Source: Insolitispirillum peregrinum | GTDB taxonomy: Bacteria > Pseudomonadota > Alphaproteobacteria > Rhodospirillales > Rhodospirillaceae | DNA length: 64,000 bases | Direction: 5' to 3' | NCBI RefSeq assembly: GCF_900156605.1 | Contig: NZ_FTOA01000011.1 | Location: 22,582-86,581 of the forward strand | Part shown: piece by piece, positions 43,914-53,097 of the stretch | How the letters are laid out: the number at the start of each line of letters is the position of its first letter | Numbering within the stretch: position 1 is the first letter of the stretch | Position numbers and translations under genes: made by a program | The notes under the pieces: generated by a model | What the model was told of the DNA's origin: nothing | Databases searched by the model: none | The model's input: the letters and a program-made list of their open reading frames with translations, nothing else

Positions 43914-45368
43914 TCAGGTCCGCCAAAAGCGCGGCATGGCCAGAACCAGCACGGTAAAGAATTCCAGACGACCCAACAGCATTCCCAACGCCAACGCCCA
44001 TTTGGCCGCATCGGGCAACGTTTTGAAATTTCCAGCCGGGCCGATGACGTCCCCCAGTCCGGGACCAACGTTCCCGACTGCGGTCGCGGCACCACTGACC
44101 GCCGTCACCCAGTCCAGCCCCACCAGCGCCAGAAACAGCGTGATGACCCCCACCGTGCCGATGTAGACGAAAAAGAAAATCAGCACCGATCCACCGACAT
44201 CCACGTCCAGCTTGCGGTCGCCGTAGCGCGGAACATCCACCACATTCGGACTGATCAGACGGTGGATGTGGGTACGGTACAGCCGCCACGCAATCTGGAA
44301 GCGAAAGATCTTGATCCCGCCGGCGGTTGATCCGGTACAGCCCCCGACAAAGGTCAGGGCAAAGAACGACGCCACCGCCAATGGCCCCCACAGGGTGTAG
44401 TCCAGCGAGGCAAAGCCGGTGGTGCTGACCACCGACATCACGTTAAACGCCACATGGGTCAGTGCGTCAAACGGTTCCATCCCTCTGGTCCACCACAGCC
44501 AATAGGCCATCAGAACCGACACAATCGAGATGAAGGCCACAAACGACCGCACCTGAATATTGCGGTAAAGGGCCGAAACATTTCCACGCGCCACCTGCAG
44601 GTAAAGGGTAAAAGGTAAACTCCCCAACCCCATAAAGATGATTGCCACCCACAGGATAAACTTGCTGTCAAAATGCCCCATCGACTGGTCCGACGTTGAA
44701 TAGCCACCCGTCGAAACGGTCGCCATGGCATGGTTCACGGCTTCAAAAACCGTCATCCCGCCAATGACATAGGCCAGAGTACACAGAATGGTCATCACCA
44801 CGTAAACGGCCACCACCCCCAGCCCCAGCTGGTTGACGCGCGCCACCACCTTTTCCTGTGTATCCGAGCTTTCCATGCGGAAAAGCTGCATGCCGCCGAC
44901 GCGCAGAAAAGGCAGCAGCGCCAGCGCCATCATCACGATCCCGACCCCACCCAGCCAGTGCAACAACGACCGCCACAGCAAAATACCGGGCGGTGCCGTA
45001 TCCAGACCGGTCAGAACGGTCGAGCCGGTGGTGGTCAGCCCCGAAATGGCTTCGAAAAAGGCATCGGTATAGCTGATGTTCAGGCGTGAAAAGAAAAACG
45101 GTACCGCCGAACAGGCGGCAACCAGCAGCCACGACAGCACGGTCAGCACGAATGCCTGCCGCCTGTTCAGGGTGATGCGCTCTTCCCGGTTGGCCAGCAG
45201 GAACAGCAGGCCGACGATGGATGTCCCGGCACCGGCAATGAAGAATCCACGCCAGTCAGAATCCCCTGCCGCCACGTCGACAAAGCCCGGCACCAGCATG
45301 AACACGCCAAGCACGACAATCAGCATCCCCACCACATACAGGGCGGGCTTGAGGGAAAAAGAGCGCAT
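43914..45368 (-). CDS. TrkH/KtrB-type potassium uptake channel subunit
   Basis: Inner-membrane K+ translocating subunit of 484 residues with the four pore-loop filter sequences of the superfamily: TTTGST, STGGYS, STTGFA and AVGNVGPG. It has two leading helices before the first repeat and the intramembrane loop GGCTGSTAGGIK in the third repeat. It would work with TrkA, which is not in the window. The start MRSFSLKPAL at 45368 is normal for TrkH. Confidence 0.93.
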   Translation of the reverse strand: MRSFSLKPALYVVGMLIVVLGVFMLVPGFVDVAAGDSDWRGFFIAGAGTSIVGLLFLLANREERITLNRRQAFVLTVLSWLLVAACSAVPFFFSRLNISYTDAFFEAISGLTTTGSTVLTGLDTAPPGILLWRSLLHWLGGVGIVMMALALLPFLRVGGMQLFRMESSDTQEKVVARVNQLGLGVVAVYVVMTILCTLAYVIGGMTVFEAVNHAMATVSTGGYSTSDQSMGHFDSKFILWVAIIFMGLGSLPFTLYLQVARGNVSALYRNIQVRSFVAFISIVSVLMAYWLWWTRGMEPFDALTHVAFNVMSVVSTTGFASLDYTLWGPLAVASFFALTFVGGCTGSTAGGIKIFRFQIAWRLYRTHIHRLISPNVVDVPRYGDRKLDVDVGGSVLIFFFVYIGTVGVITLFLALVGLDWVTAVSGAATAVGNVGPGLGDVIGPAGNFKTLPDAAKWALALGMLLGRLEFFTVLVLAMPRFWRT

Positions 45369-45402
45369 ATGTAAAACTCTGACTGTTAAACCGCAGGTGC
45401 CG

Positions 45403-45876
45403 TCAGGACTCGGTCCGCCGCCCCGGCACGGCCAGAAACTCTACGCCCTCTTCGCGCAGGGACCGGGCCTCGTCCGGGGTGGTTTCCCCATAAATGCCAC
45501 GGGGTTTTGCTTCACCATAATGAATTCGACGTGCTTCGTCAGCAAAACCGCGCCCGACATAATCGCAATTCTTTTCGACGTGCTCGCGCACCGCCTGCAC
45601 CAGCTCCCCCAGCCGGGCCAGTGCAGCGCCGCCATCCCCATCCTGCACCGGGGTGTCCGGCTCGGCAGCCGGGGCCTCGGAAGAAGGAACAGCGGGAGCA
45701 TCCTGCCCCTTGCGGCGCGCCAGTCGCGGAGCCATCAAGGCTTTTTGCACCCTGGCCGATCCACAGACCGGGCAGCTCAGGCCATCGGCCGCGGCCAGCG
45801 CGTCAAAGGCCGCACTGTCCCGAAACCACGATTCAAAAGTGTGACGATGCTCGCAAACCAGTTCATAAAGGATCAT
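45403..45876 (-). CDS. DUF1178 family protein with N-terminal zinc ribbon
   Basis: A 157-residue cytoplasmic protein. It begins MILYELVCEHRHTFESWF, the family opening, then SCPVCGS (CxxC) and a C-terminal conserved block RGFADEARRIHYGEAKPRGIYGETT. The central part is a Pro/Ala-rich linker. DUF1178 has no known function; the ribbon suggests metal or nucleic-acid binding. The ATG at 45876 is chosen because family members start here; the frame remains open upstream. It lies 34 bp upstream of trkH and may be co-transcribed. Confidence 0.85.
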   Translation of the reverse strand: MILYELVCEHRHTFESWFRDSAAFDALAAADGLSCPVCGSARVQKALMAPRLARRKGQDAPAVPSSEAPAAEPDTPVQDGDGGAALARLGELVQAVREHVEKNCDYVGRGFADEARRIHYGEAKPRGIYGETTPDEARSLREEGVEFLAVPGRRTES

Positions 45877-46020
45877 GACACGCTGCCGTTCGCTTTGCTT
45901 GCTCTTGAACCCGGAGCACCGAAACCCCGAGCCTGCTCGTTTACTGGACATCCGGCCCGCTGACAAGCGTCCAGCGACATGTGCGGACCAAGCCCCCTTT
46001 TCTGCCACGGAACCCTGCCA

Positions 46021-46542
46021 ATGATTCTGTCCGCATCCCCCTGGATCAAACGCTTTGCCGACAGTGTTCCAAAGGATCGCCCGATCCTTGATCTGGCCTG
46101 CGGCAGTGGGCGGCATGGCCGCCTGTTCCTGCGGATGGGATTGCCGGTGGTGCTGGTCGATCGGGATACGGACAAGGTTCAGGATCTGACCGGCCATCCC
46201 CAAATAGAGATCATCACCGCAGACCTGGAAAACAACAGCCCCTGGCCCCTGTCCGGTCGATCCTTTTCCGCGATCATTGTCACCAATTACCTGCATCGAC
46301 CGCTGTTTCCCGTGCTGCTGCCCTGCCTCGCACCATCCGGCATGCTGCTGTATGAAACCTTTGCCGCCGGAAACGAACAGTACGGTCGTCCCCGCAATCC
46401 CGATCACCTGCTACAGCGGGGCGAACTGCTGCGACGGGCACAGGGGGCCGGGCTCGACATCATCGCCTACGAAGACATTCTGGAGCAGCGGGACAGTGAG
46501 ATGCGCTGCATCCAGCGCATCTGCGCACGCCGCCCGGCATAA
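46021..46542 (+). CDS. Class-I SAM-dependent methyltransferase
   Basis: A small Rossmann methyltransferase of 173 residues. It has motif I ILDLACGSGRHGR, acidic motif II VLVDRD, and IIVTNYLHRPLF as motif IV-V. This pattern (LACGSGRHG) is shared with TehB-like and UbiE-like small methyltransferases; the substrate is unknown. I prefer ATG 46021 since the protein then opens with MILSASPWIKRFA, typical for the family; an ATG at 45979 is in frame. It is divergent from the DUF1178 gene. Confidence 0.8.
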   Translation: MILSASPWIKRFADSVPKDRPILDLACGSGRHGRLFLRMGLPVVLVDRDTDKVQDLTGHPQIEIITADLENNSPWPLSGRSFSAIIVTNYLHRPLFPVLLPCLAPSGMLLYETFAAGNEQYGRPRNPDHLLQRGELLRRAQGAGLDIIAYEDILEQRDSEMRCIQRICARRPA

Positions 46543-46570
46543 AAAAGGAGGGAGCCTTTCAGCTCCCCCC
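46541..46570 (-). terminator. Intrinsic terminator of the EF-hand gene
   Basis: Read leftwards, GGGAGC-TGAAA-GGCTCCC forms a stem followed by CTCCTTTTTT. It also overlaps the end of the rightward methyltransferase gene. Confidence 0.75.
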
Positions 46571-46606
46571 CGGTTCGTCTTCTCGTCAAGCAAAGGCATC
46601 TGTCTG

Positions 46607-47233
46607 TTATTTGCCGTTGCCTTTTTCCGGCTTTTTCGACGGGGCGCACTCGTCGCCCTTGCCTTTGCCCTTACCCGGCTCACAGGCCTCCTTACCGTGA
46701 TGGTCGCCCCGGCCCATCATCGGGCCCTGATCCATCTCCACGTCCAGAACGCCGTCCTGATTGCTGTCCATCGCCGCAAAGCGCAGGGTCGGCATGGTCA
46801 GGAATTCGTCTTTGGTCACCGCGCCATCGCTGTTGATGTCCAGCGCCCGGAATTCAGCCGCCTTGTGAGCGGTCATCAGATCACGTTCCGCCTGGCTCGC
46901 GCTGGCCAGCCAGACATCCATCCGCTTGGCCATCCGGTCCATCGCCGGTTTGGCGGCCTGCCATTCATCCAGGCTGATCTTGCCGTCCTTGTTGGTGTCG
47001 ATATCGCTGAAACGCTTCAGTTGCGGGGCCAGAAACTCGTCCTTGCTGATCACGCCATCCTTATTGCTGTCCAGCATCAACAGACGACCTTCACCATGGC
47101 CCCCCATCATCACCATCGGGGCGTCAGGCCCACCATCCGGTCCACCATTTGGCATCGCGTGAGCCGAGCCAACGGCGGTGATTGCCACCATGGCGGCAAT
47201 GGCGGAAATAATAAAGGGGTGCGAGAATTTCAT
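46607..47233 (-). CDS. Exported EF-hand calcium-binding protein
   Basis: A 208-residue periplasmic protein with a signal peptide cleaved at A-H-A near residue 26. It carries EF-hand loops DSNKDGVISKDE (55-66), DTNKDGKISLDE (79-90) and DINSDGAVTKDE (132-143); a fourth, DSNQDGVLDVEM (156-167), has Met instead of the final Glu and is probably weak. The tail is Lys/Gly-rich with two cysteines. Calsymin/calmodulin-like proteins of this type are common in alphaproteobacteria; the partner is unknown. The start at 47233 is chosen for the signal peptide. Confidence 0.88.
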   Translation of the reverse strand: MKFSHPFIISAIAAMVAITAVGSAHAMPNGGPDGGPDAPMVMMGGHGEGRLLMLDSNKDGVISKDEFLAPQLKRFSDIDTNKDGKISLDEWQAAKPAMDRMAKRMDVWLASASQAERDLMTAHKAAEFRALDINSDGAVTKDEFLTMPTLRFAAMDSNQDGVLDVEMDQGPMMGRGDHHGKEACEPGKGKGKGDECAPSKKPEKGNGK

Positions 47234-47451
47234 CTCCGGTCTCCGTTCGGAAGGCGCTGGCCAATTCCACAAAAGGGGCCGCGCTGATGAAGACCGTTAT
47301 AGGCCTGTGCCGTTGAATGCTGTCTGAACCTGCTGTTTATCTGTTGTTCAGGAAAGGCCGAAGACTTTCAGGGTGATCTTTCTGTTTCACCCACAGCACA
47401 AATGCCTTAGGCTAAGCCCTTCTGTTTCCTGTCCTCTGCGGAGAATGAGCC

Positions 47452-47805
47452 ATGCGAGCCCGTTCCATTTTGTCCCTCGGGTCTGCTACCGCTGCCGCCC
47501 TGTCGTTGTTTGTCCTGTCAACCTCTCCGGCCCATGCGCTGGATGGCAGCCTTGCAACGTCGTTCATCAAGTTGATGATGACCTCGTGCATCAAGAACAT
47601 GAAAGCCAATCAGGGCAAAGACCCGATTCCTGACGCGAAAATCAACGGCTATTGCTCGTGCCTTGCCACCTCGACCGCCAAAGAGCTTGATGACAGCGAA
47701 GTGCAGAGCTACATCAGCAGCGGCGGAAAGGCGACCGTCCACATGCAGTCGATGAACGCCCGCATCAACCGCGACTGCACCAAAAGATACCTGCAAAAAC
47801 AATAA
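47452..47805 (+). CDS. Small exported hypothetical protein with conserved cysteines
   Basis: A 117-residue protein: signal peptide with A-H-A cleavage near residue 29, then a helical domain with four cysteines (SCIKNM, YCSCLA, RDCTKRY), which could form two disulphides. Proteins of this size and Cys pattern occur as uncharacterised periplasmic proteins in alphaproteobacteria. No motif indicates activity. It is monocistronic, upstream of a TetR gene. Confidence 0.7.
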   Translation: MRARSILSLGSATAAALSLFVLSTSPAHALDGSLATSFIKLMMTSCIKNMKANQGKDPIPDAKINGYCSCLATSTAKELDDSEVQSYISSGGKATVHMQSMNARINRDCTKRYLQKQ

Positions 47806-47917
47806 GGTCAGTCGCAAACAAATAAAAGACAGCCATAGAATTGACGGAACGGTTGCCCTGTTGGTCATTTGGAACTATACCAGAGCCTCCATTCCTGAAC
47901 TGTTGGTTGATCTCTGT

Positions 47918-48535
47918 ATGTCTCGCCGCACCGCCAGCATCAAAGCCAGCCCCGCACGCCCGTCAAAAAAACGCGACCATCTGGTCACTGTTGCCGAATC
48001 CCTGTTTGATCGCGATGGGTTCCATGGCACGGGCGTCGACCGCCTTGTCGCAGACTCCGGCATTGCCCGGATGACGTTCTACAAGCACTTCCCCACCAAG
48101 AATGCTCTGGTGCTGGCCGTGCTGGAACAACGGGACAGCCGTTTCTGGGCGGCGCTGGAAGATGGCTGCCTGCTGCACCAAAGCAAAGGCACCCATCCGG
48201 TGCTGGCGATCTTTGATGCCCTTGGCGACTGGCTGGATCATGACGGTGCCCACGGATGTCTGGTGTTGCGGGCCCTCGGCGAATTTGTCGGCCATGACCT
48301 GACGCTGGCCGGTGATGCCGCCTTTCGCAAGCGCAAGAGCGGCCCGTGGGTCGCCCAGCATCTGACCGCCGCCGCCATCGAACAGGCGGAAACCCGTTGC
48401 TGGGATCTGGTTCTGCTGATGGAAGGCGCGATGGCTCTGGCCCCGGTGGTCGGTGGCCGCGATGCCGCCGGACAGGCCCGCCATGCCGCCAGCGCCCTGC
48501 TGTCGGCATGGGCTGACGGCACGCCAAAAGGATAA
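47918..48535 (+). CDS. TetR family transcriptional regulator
   Basis: A 205-residue regulator. The N-terminal helix-turn-helix reads VAESLFDRDGFHGTGVDRLV...GIARMTFYKHFPTKNALVLAV, the clear TetR signature. A helical ligand domain follows, with a possible C-terminal part as in the AcrR/LmrA-like group. The start is taken at ATG 47918 (MSRRTASIK); the frame extends to 47861. No obviously regulated gene is divergent from it, so its target is unknown. Confidence 0.88.
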   Translation: MSRRTASIKASPARPSKKRDHLVTVAESLFDRDGFHGTGVDRLVADSGIARMTFYKHFPTKNALVLAVLEQRDSRFWAALEDGCLLHQSKGTHPVLAIFDALGDWLDHDGAHGCLVLRALGEFVGHDLTLAGDAAFRKRKSGPWVAQHLTAAAIEQAETRCWDLVLLMEGAMALAPVVGGRDAAGQARHAASALLSAWADGTPKG

Positions 48536-48626
48536 ACCGGCGACCACATCACAGAGGATGCCGGACAGGCTGCAGGCCGACCCGTGATGGAACGACCCGC
48601 ACCAGCCCCTTGCATTCCAGATCAGC

Positions 48627-48664
48627 GTGCGTTGAATCTGACGCAGGCACGCTGGTCTGACCTT
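48627..48664. repeat. Dispersed repeat family B, head only
   Basis: Only the head hairpin GATCAGCGTGCGTTGAATC / TGACGCAGGCACGCTGGTC remains, directly 3' of the leftward lipoprotein gene; it may serve as a terminator. Confidence 0.7.
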
Positions 48665-48672
48665 ATGGTCTG

Positions 48673-49362
48673 TCAGCGAATAAACCCGCCATCGCCGACT
48701 TCCATCTGGAACTGCCCGGACTTTGTACGGTCGCGCGGGCTGTCCAGCGTGGTTACTGGCGGCTTGGCAGCCGAGGGGAACGGCAGCCCCGAACGATCCA
48801 GCGCAGCAATCGAGGCAAAGAACGGCGGATAAGCGGTTGCCTCGTTCAGCGGCCAGACCTGGAAGAACACCTGTCCCTGATGGCATCCACTGACGGTCCA
48901 CCACAGTTCGTCGCTGTTCAGGCGCGTCCCTGCCCGGGCCGTGTCAAAGGCACCAGAGTGCGCCAGCGTCTCCCACAGCGCCTTCTGCTCGGTCGCAGAC
49001 ATCGGGACCATGATGTCAACGCCAGACAGACGCTCCTGCAGCGAATCGAGGGTGAACCCCTGGTTGACAATATAGCTGGTCAGCACTTTTTCCTTCAGCT
49101 GCCCGTCGGACTGGGCTGTTCCCAGCTCGTAAACACGCACCTGATCGTCATAGCGACCATTAAAAACGAGACGGAATTGATCCGGCGCGCCCGCACGACA
49201 GGCCGTGCGCAGATCATCACCGTTCAAATAGGAAAACCACGACGCCTTGCGGACCAGCGGGTTGTCCGATGTGCCTGTGCTGCTACAGCCTGCCACACCT
49301 GCCAGCGCCAGAATGCTGACCATCGCAGCAACGGCGCGCCTCTGAGCGCGTAACACCTTCAT
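48673..49362 (-). CDS. Hypothetical lipoprotein
   Basis: A 229-residue protein with a lipoprotein signal ending VAGC (Cys26), then a Ser/Thr linker and a soluble domain with two further cysteines (TACRAG, VSGCHQG). It resembles small uncharacterised lipoproteins; I do not recognise a family. Strands such as RLVFNGRYDDQVRVYEL and WWTVSGCHQGQVFFQVW suggest a beta-rich fold. It is divergent from the carboxypeptidase gene. Confidence 0.7.
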   Translation of the reverse strand: MKVLRAQRRAVAAMVSILALAGVAGCSSTGTSDNPLVRKASWFSYLNGDDLRTACRAGAPDQFRLVFNGRYDDQVRVYELGTAQSDGQLKEKVLTSYIVNQGFTLDSLQERLSGVDIMVPMSATEQKALWETLAHSGAFDTARAGTRLNSDELWWTVSGCHQGQVFFQVWPLNEATAYPPFFASIAALDRSGLPFPSAAKPPVTTLDSPRDRTKSGQFQMEVGDGGFIR

Positions 49363-49582
49363 TTACTCATGCTCCTTTTGACCCTGCCAGCGCAGCGTCC
49401 AACAAAGATGCCATCACAACCATTCCCCGTTGGCCGGCATCTCATACCCACCTTTGCGCTGCAGTGTGCCTCTGTTTTTCAGAACTTTCTACAAGACAAT
49501 CGACCATGGACTCGGAGTCGTGTTTTACTTATGGTATCTCTCCTGAACGCCCCCTGACAGTCTTGCCCAGAAGAGGTTTCAA

Positions 49583-50908
49583 GTGATCGAAAACGCCGGT
49601 TGGAACACCGAAAGGATCGTTCGCCCAGCCCTGCGTCCTGCACGCACAGCTCTGGCCGTAAACCTGCGTTACAGTCTTGCACTTGCCTTGCTGACCATAA
49701 CCTTGCTTGCCTCGACAACCGGCGGGGCGTGGGCCAGGTATGCGTCAATCATCATTAATGCCCAGACCGGGCAGGTCCTGTGGGAAAAGAATGCGGATGA
49801 CCGCAACTATCCTGCCTCGCTGACCAAGATGATGACCCTGTACATGCTGTTTGATTCCCTGGAAAAAGGGAAAACCCGCATGACCAGCCAGATGGGCGTT
49901 TCCTCGCACGCCGCCGCACAGGCTCCATCCAAGCTGGGATTGCGACCGGGCTCCAGCCTGCGGGTGGAAGACGCCATCAAGGCGCTGGTCACCAAATCCG
50001 CCAACGACGCCGCAGTGGTGATCGCCGAATACATCGGCGGTGACGAAGCCACCTTTGCCCAGATGATGACCAATCAGGCCCGCCGGCTGGGTATGACGCA
50101 AACCACCTTCCGCAATGCCTCGGGGCTGCCCAATCCGGGACAGATGTCGTCGGCCCGCGACATGGCCACCCTGTCGATTGCCCTGCAACGCAATTTCCCC
50201 CAGTACTACCACTATTTCTCGCTGCGGGCCTTTGACTACAACGGAACGGTCATCCCGACCCACAACCGCGTTCTGCTGAATTATCCCGGTGCTGACGGTC
50301 TGAAGACCGGCTTTATCGCCGCCTCGGGTTTCAACCTCGCCGCATCGGCCAACCGCAACGGCGTCCGGCTGGTCGGGGTGGTGTTCGGCGGCAAGACAGC
50401 CAGCTGGCGCGATCAGCACATGATGGACCTGCTGGATGACGGCTTTCGGGTTGCCGGTGGCATGGCCCGTCGGGGCACGCCGGTCCCCGAGGACGACGAC
50501 AACGCCCGCAAGGCTCCCAAGGTCGCGGCAGCCCCCGAAGTCACCAAGCCCGCCGTTGTCGCCAAGGTTGAAAAGACCAGCACCCAGCCCAAAGCCAATG
50601 CTGGCGGCCAAACCCAGCTCCCCAATACCCTGAAGAACAGCTGGGGCATCCAGATCGGCGCCTTTTCCAGCCTGAGCATCGCCCAGAATCAAGCCGCCAC
50701 GGCCGCCAGTCGCATCCGCAGCCAGGCCAAAAGCGTTCAACCCGCCGTCACCTCGGCCAAATCCGGAGCCAGCACCCTGTACAGGGCGCGCGTTCTGGGC
50801 CTCAGCAGCGAACAGACCGCCCGGAGTGCCTGTAACACACTCAAGGGCAAGGAAAAGAGCTGCGTCATCATCCGTCCGGGTGCCACAGAAATGGCCTACC
50901 TGCCGTAA
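49583..50908 (+). CDS. D-alanyl-D-alanine carboxypeptidase (PBP5/6 family) with C-terminal SPOR domain
   Basis: Periplasmic peptidoglycan-trimming enzyme of 441 residues. A signal anchor at about 28-50 precedes the S11 peptidase domain with S79-LTK82, S139-A-N and K241-T-G. A Pro/Ala/Lys linker leads to a SPOR domain at about 355-440 that binds denuded glycan at the septum. The start is GTG 49583 with AGAGG 6 nt upstream. The SPOR fusion, usual in alphaproteobacterial members, points to a division-site role. Confidence 0.92.
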   Translation: MIENAGWNTERIVRPALRPARTALAVNLRYSLALALLTITLLASTTGGAWARYASIIINAQTGQVLWEKNADDRNYPASLTKMMTLYMLFDSLEKGKTRMTSQMGVSSHAAAQAPSKLGLRPGSSLRVEDAIKALVTKSANDAAVVIAEYIGGDEATFAQMMTNQARRLGMTQTTFRNASGLPNPGQMSSARDMATLSIALQRNFPQYYHYFSLRAFDYNGTVIPTHNRVLLNYPGADGLKTGFIAASGFNLAASANRNGVRLVGVVFGGKTASWRDQHMMDLLDDGFRVAGGMARRGTPVPEDDDNARKAPKVAAAPEVTKPAVVAKVEKTSTQPKANAGGQTQLPNTLKNSWGIQIGAFSSLSIAQNQAATAASRIRSQAKSVQPAVTSAKSGASTLYRARVLGLSSEQTARSACNTLKGKEKSCVIIRPGATEMAYLP

Positions 50909-50914
50909 TCACCA

Positions 50915-51259
50915 TCAGGACTCGTGTCCCAACGAGCGCGAAAACAGGTGGATCACCAGAATTCCACTGATGATCAAGGTCATCCCCAGCAAGGCCGGGG
51001 CGTCAAGACGCTGGTTAAAGACAACCCAGCCGATCGCACCGGTCAGGGCGATTCCCAGCCCTCCCCAGATGGCATAGGCCAGCCCCAGCGGCATGCCTTT
51101 CAAGGCCTGCGACAGACAATAGAACGACAGCGCATAAAGGACGGCCATCGCCACTGTTGGCCCCAGCCGGGTGAACTGTTCTGATTTTTGCAGGAACGTT
51201 GTTCCGGTGACTTCGCTGACAATTGCGGCGGCCAGCCAGCCATAGGCACTTGATATCAT
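50915..51259 (-). CDS. Small multidrug resistance (SMR) transporter
   Basis: A four-helix inner-membrane protein of 114 residues. Helix 1 carries the essential Glu (AAAIVSEVTGTTFLQKS), helix 2 FYCLSQALKGMPLGLAYAIW, and helix 3 WGGLGIALTGAIGW, all typical of EmrE/QacE-type SMR proteins, which dimerise and exchange protons for cations. Without a recognisable guanidine riboswitch upstream, I favour the multidrug type over guanidinium export. It is convergent with the carboxypeptidase gene; a long perfect hairpin lies upstream. Confidence 0.9.
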   Translation of the reverse strand: MISSAYGWLAAAIVSEVTGTTFLQKSEQFTRLGPTVAMAVLYALSFYCLSQALKGMPLGLAYAIWGGLGIALTGAIGWVVFNQRLDAPALLGMTLIISGILVIHLFSRSLGHES

Positions 51260-51283
51260 CAGGATTTGCTCTCGGGACGCAGA

Positions 51284-51325
51284 TGCTCAACAAAGATACC
51301 AACCAGATGGTATCTTTGTTGAGCA
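51284..51325. promoter_or_regulatory. Perfect 18-bp inverted repeat upstream of the SMR gene
   Basis: TGCTCAACAAAGATACCA (51284-51301) and TGGTATCTTTGTTGAGCA (51308-51325) are exact reverse complements with a 6 nt loop. It lies 24 bp before the SMR start. It has no T tract and so is not a standard terminator; it could be an operator or a leader hairpin. Confidence 0.6.
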
Positions 51326-51383
51326 GGCACAATCCCCGATTCCATGGAGATGCCCCATCAGGGTCAGCCCCCACCGAATGGCG

Positions 51384-51920
51384 TTACGGCCCCCCTGGAC
51401 TGGGGGGAGCAAACATCTGTCGGATCATTTGATTGATCAGGGCTTCGAACTGCTTGTCTCCCGGCTGGTTCGGATAGATCACCGAGCCCCGGACAGCAGC
51501 TTCCATCTCGCCGTCATTACAGAACACCGCCAGCACCACCAGATGATCACGGGTCTGGTGTTCTGCCGGAGCCACTCCCTGACACATCTGACGTGGATCA
51601 TAGCCATCCGGCGGGTCGAACACAAAGCGCAGGCGGAATTTGGTCTCCATCGCCCGCCGCTCATCGCCAGTCGTACTCAGGGTGCGATAGCTGATGCTGT
51701 TGCGAACCATCCCCGCCAGGGTTTCACTGAACCACGTCTGTCCGACCGAGAACGGATTGTTCAACGGCTCGACCAGCAAGGCCCCCCGCGACGCAACATA
51801 GTCAAGATAGGTCGATGCCTGACCGCTGCTGTAAAGAACTGTCGAAACAGGGGCATCCTCGCACGCCCCCAGCAGGGACGAGGCCAGAACAGCAAGTCCG
51901 GTGATCACGCGGCGCAGCAT
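51384..51920 (-). CDS. Hypothetical lipoprotein
   Basis: A 178-residue protein with a lipoprotein signal ending LLGAC, then a domain of mixed strands and helices with two further cysteines (RQMCQG, AVFCND). No family is recognised. The ATG at 51920 has GGAGA 7 nt upstream. The C-terminus is Pro/Gly-rich. It is upstream of the SMR gene on the same strand but about 125 bp away, across the inverted repeat, so probably separately transcribed. Confidence 0.7.
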   Translation of the reverse strand: MLRRVITGLAVLASSLLGACEDAPVSTVLYSSGQASTYLDYVASRGALLVEPLNNPFSVGQTWFSETLAGMVRNSISYRTLSTTGDERRAMETKFRLRFVFDPPDGYDPRQMCQGVAPAEHQTRDHLVVLAVFCNDGEMEAAVRGSVIYPNQPGDKQFEALINQMIRQMFAPPSPGGP

Positions 51921-52054
51921 GGATGGTCTCCGGCAACAGCACAGCACAATGATAAAAAAGTACTATGGAACAACAAGGTATATGACATGGCTAAAAGTAT
52001 AGATAAAGATAGCTTATCAAACAATGAAGACCGCCCCCGCATCCCCCATATGGT

Positions 52055-52909
52055 CTATCCGGCCATCTTTTCATCCATGCGGGCGACCGGCATGTACCAT
52101 GCCGGTGTCATTCCGGCCTCGGCCCGCGCGGCATCATTGAAGGGGGGCTTCAGACCGCCCTTGTAATGCCGCCCCAGTTCGGTCGCAAACAGTGCGGCAG
52201 GGTCAGTCCCCTGCCGCTCGGCCACCAGCGTCAGCCAGCGGACTCCGGCCGCCACATGAGTAATCTCGTCACGATAAATGATCTGCAGGGCATCGGCCAT
52301 TGCCTGCTCTCCCTGCGCCTGCAAACGGGCCAGAGTCGGTGGCGTGGTATCAAGCCCCCGCGCCTCGTGGGTGCAAGGGACAATGGCCAGACGGGCGCTC
52401 AGGCTGTGGGCGGTCTGCTCCGCCGCCTGCCACAGACCGTCATGGGCAGGAAATGCCCCATAGTGTTCGCCCAGACCGATCAGCATCTGTTCCAGCATCT
52501 GGTAATGCAAAGCCTCATCGACGGCAACCTGCACCCAGTCATCGTAAAAAGCGCGGGGCAAGTCCTGATCGGTAAAGCGGGCCACGATGTCCCACGCCAG
52601 ATCGACCGCGTTCAGCTCGATATGACACAGGGCGTGGATCAGCGCCGGTCGGCCCTTGCCCGGCCCGGTGGACCGCTTTGGCATGTCCTTGGGCGGCAAC
52701 AACTGCGGATGTTCCGGGCGCGCCGGACGGTCCGGCGGCGGGCAACATCCAACCCCTGCAATGCGCCCGGCAGCCCAGGCATCGGCAATCAGTTTTGTCA
52801 GGGCACATTTGTCTGCCGGGGAGGACGTCGTCAGCACCAGAACGGCCGCCTCGGCCAATGTTGCAGGCAGATGCTGTTCAGAAAGATCGGTGCAGGCAAC
52901 AACACTCAT
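52055..52909 (-). CDS. DUF455 family ferritin-like protein
   Basis: A 284-residue protein with ferritin-like helices carrying carboxylate-His motifs: ALCHIELNAVDLAWD, VAVDEALHYQML, CTHEARGLD and IYRDEITHVAAG. Together these form a probable di-iron site (E-x2-H and D-E-x2-H pairs). DUF455 members are related to MiaE-like tRNA hydroxylases; activity is unproven. The ATG at 52909 has AGAGA upstream, and the open frame beyond it lacks family similarity. Confidence 0.85.
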   Translation of the reverse strand: MSVVACTDLSEQHLPATLAEAAVLVLTTSSPADKCALTKLIADAWAAGRIAGVGCCPPPDRPARPEHPQLLPPKDMPKRSTGPGKGRPALIHALCHIELNAVDLAWDIVARFTDQDLPRAFYDDWVQVAVDEALHYQMLEQMLIGLGEHYGAFPAHDGLWQAAEQTAHSLSARLAIVPCTHEARGLDTTPPTLARLQAQGEQAMADALQIIYRDEITHVAAGVRWLTLVAERQGTDPAALFATELGRHYKGGLKPPFNDAARAEAGMTPAWYMPVARMDEKMAG

Positions 52910-53097
52910 CGACAATCTCTTTTGCAGACAGGGGTCACAGGGCAGATCCAGCACAAAAGCAATGATTGCCCTCTTGGCGCTGCAACAGGCCATTGCTATT
53001 CTGTCACCGCAAACGATGCGCTGGAACACAGACAACAGCATGCGGCCCACCACAGGATCAACGCAGCATGCTCTAACAGCTATGGGTAACAGGGACA

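Noticed and set aside
50915..51380. Guanidine riboswitch for the SMR gene
   Set aside because: The upstream hairpin lacks the conserved ACGR loops of the guanidine-II class and no guanidine-I core is visible.
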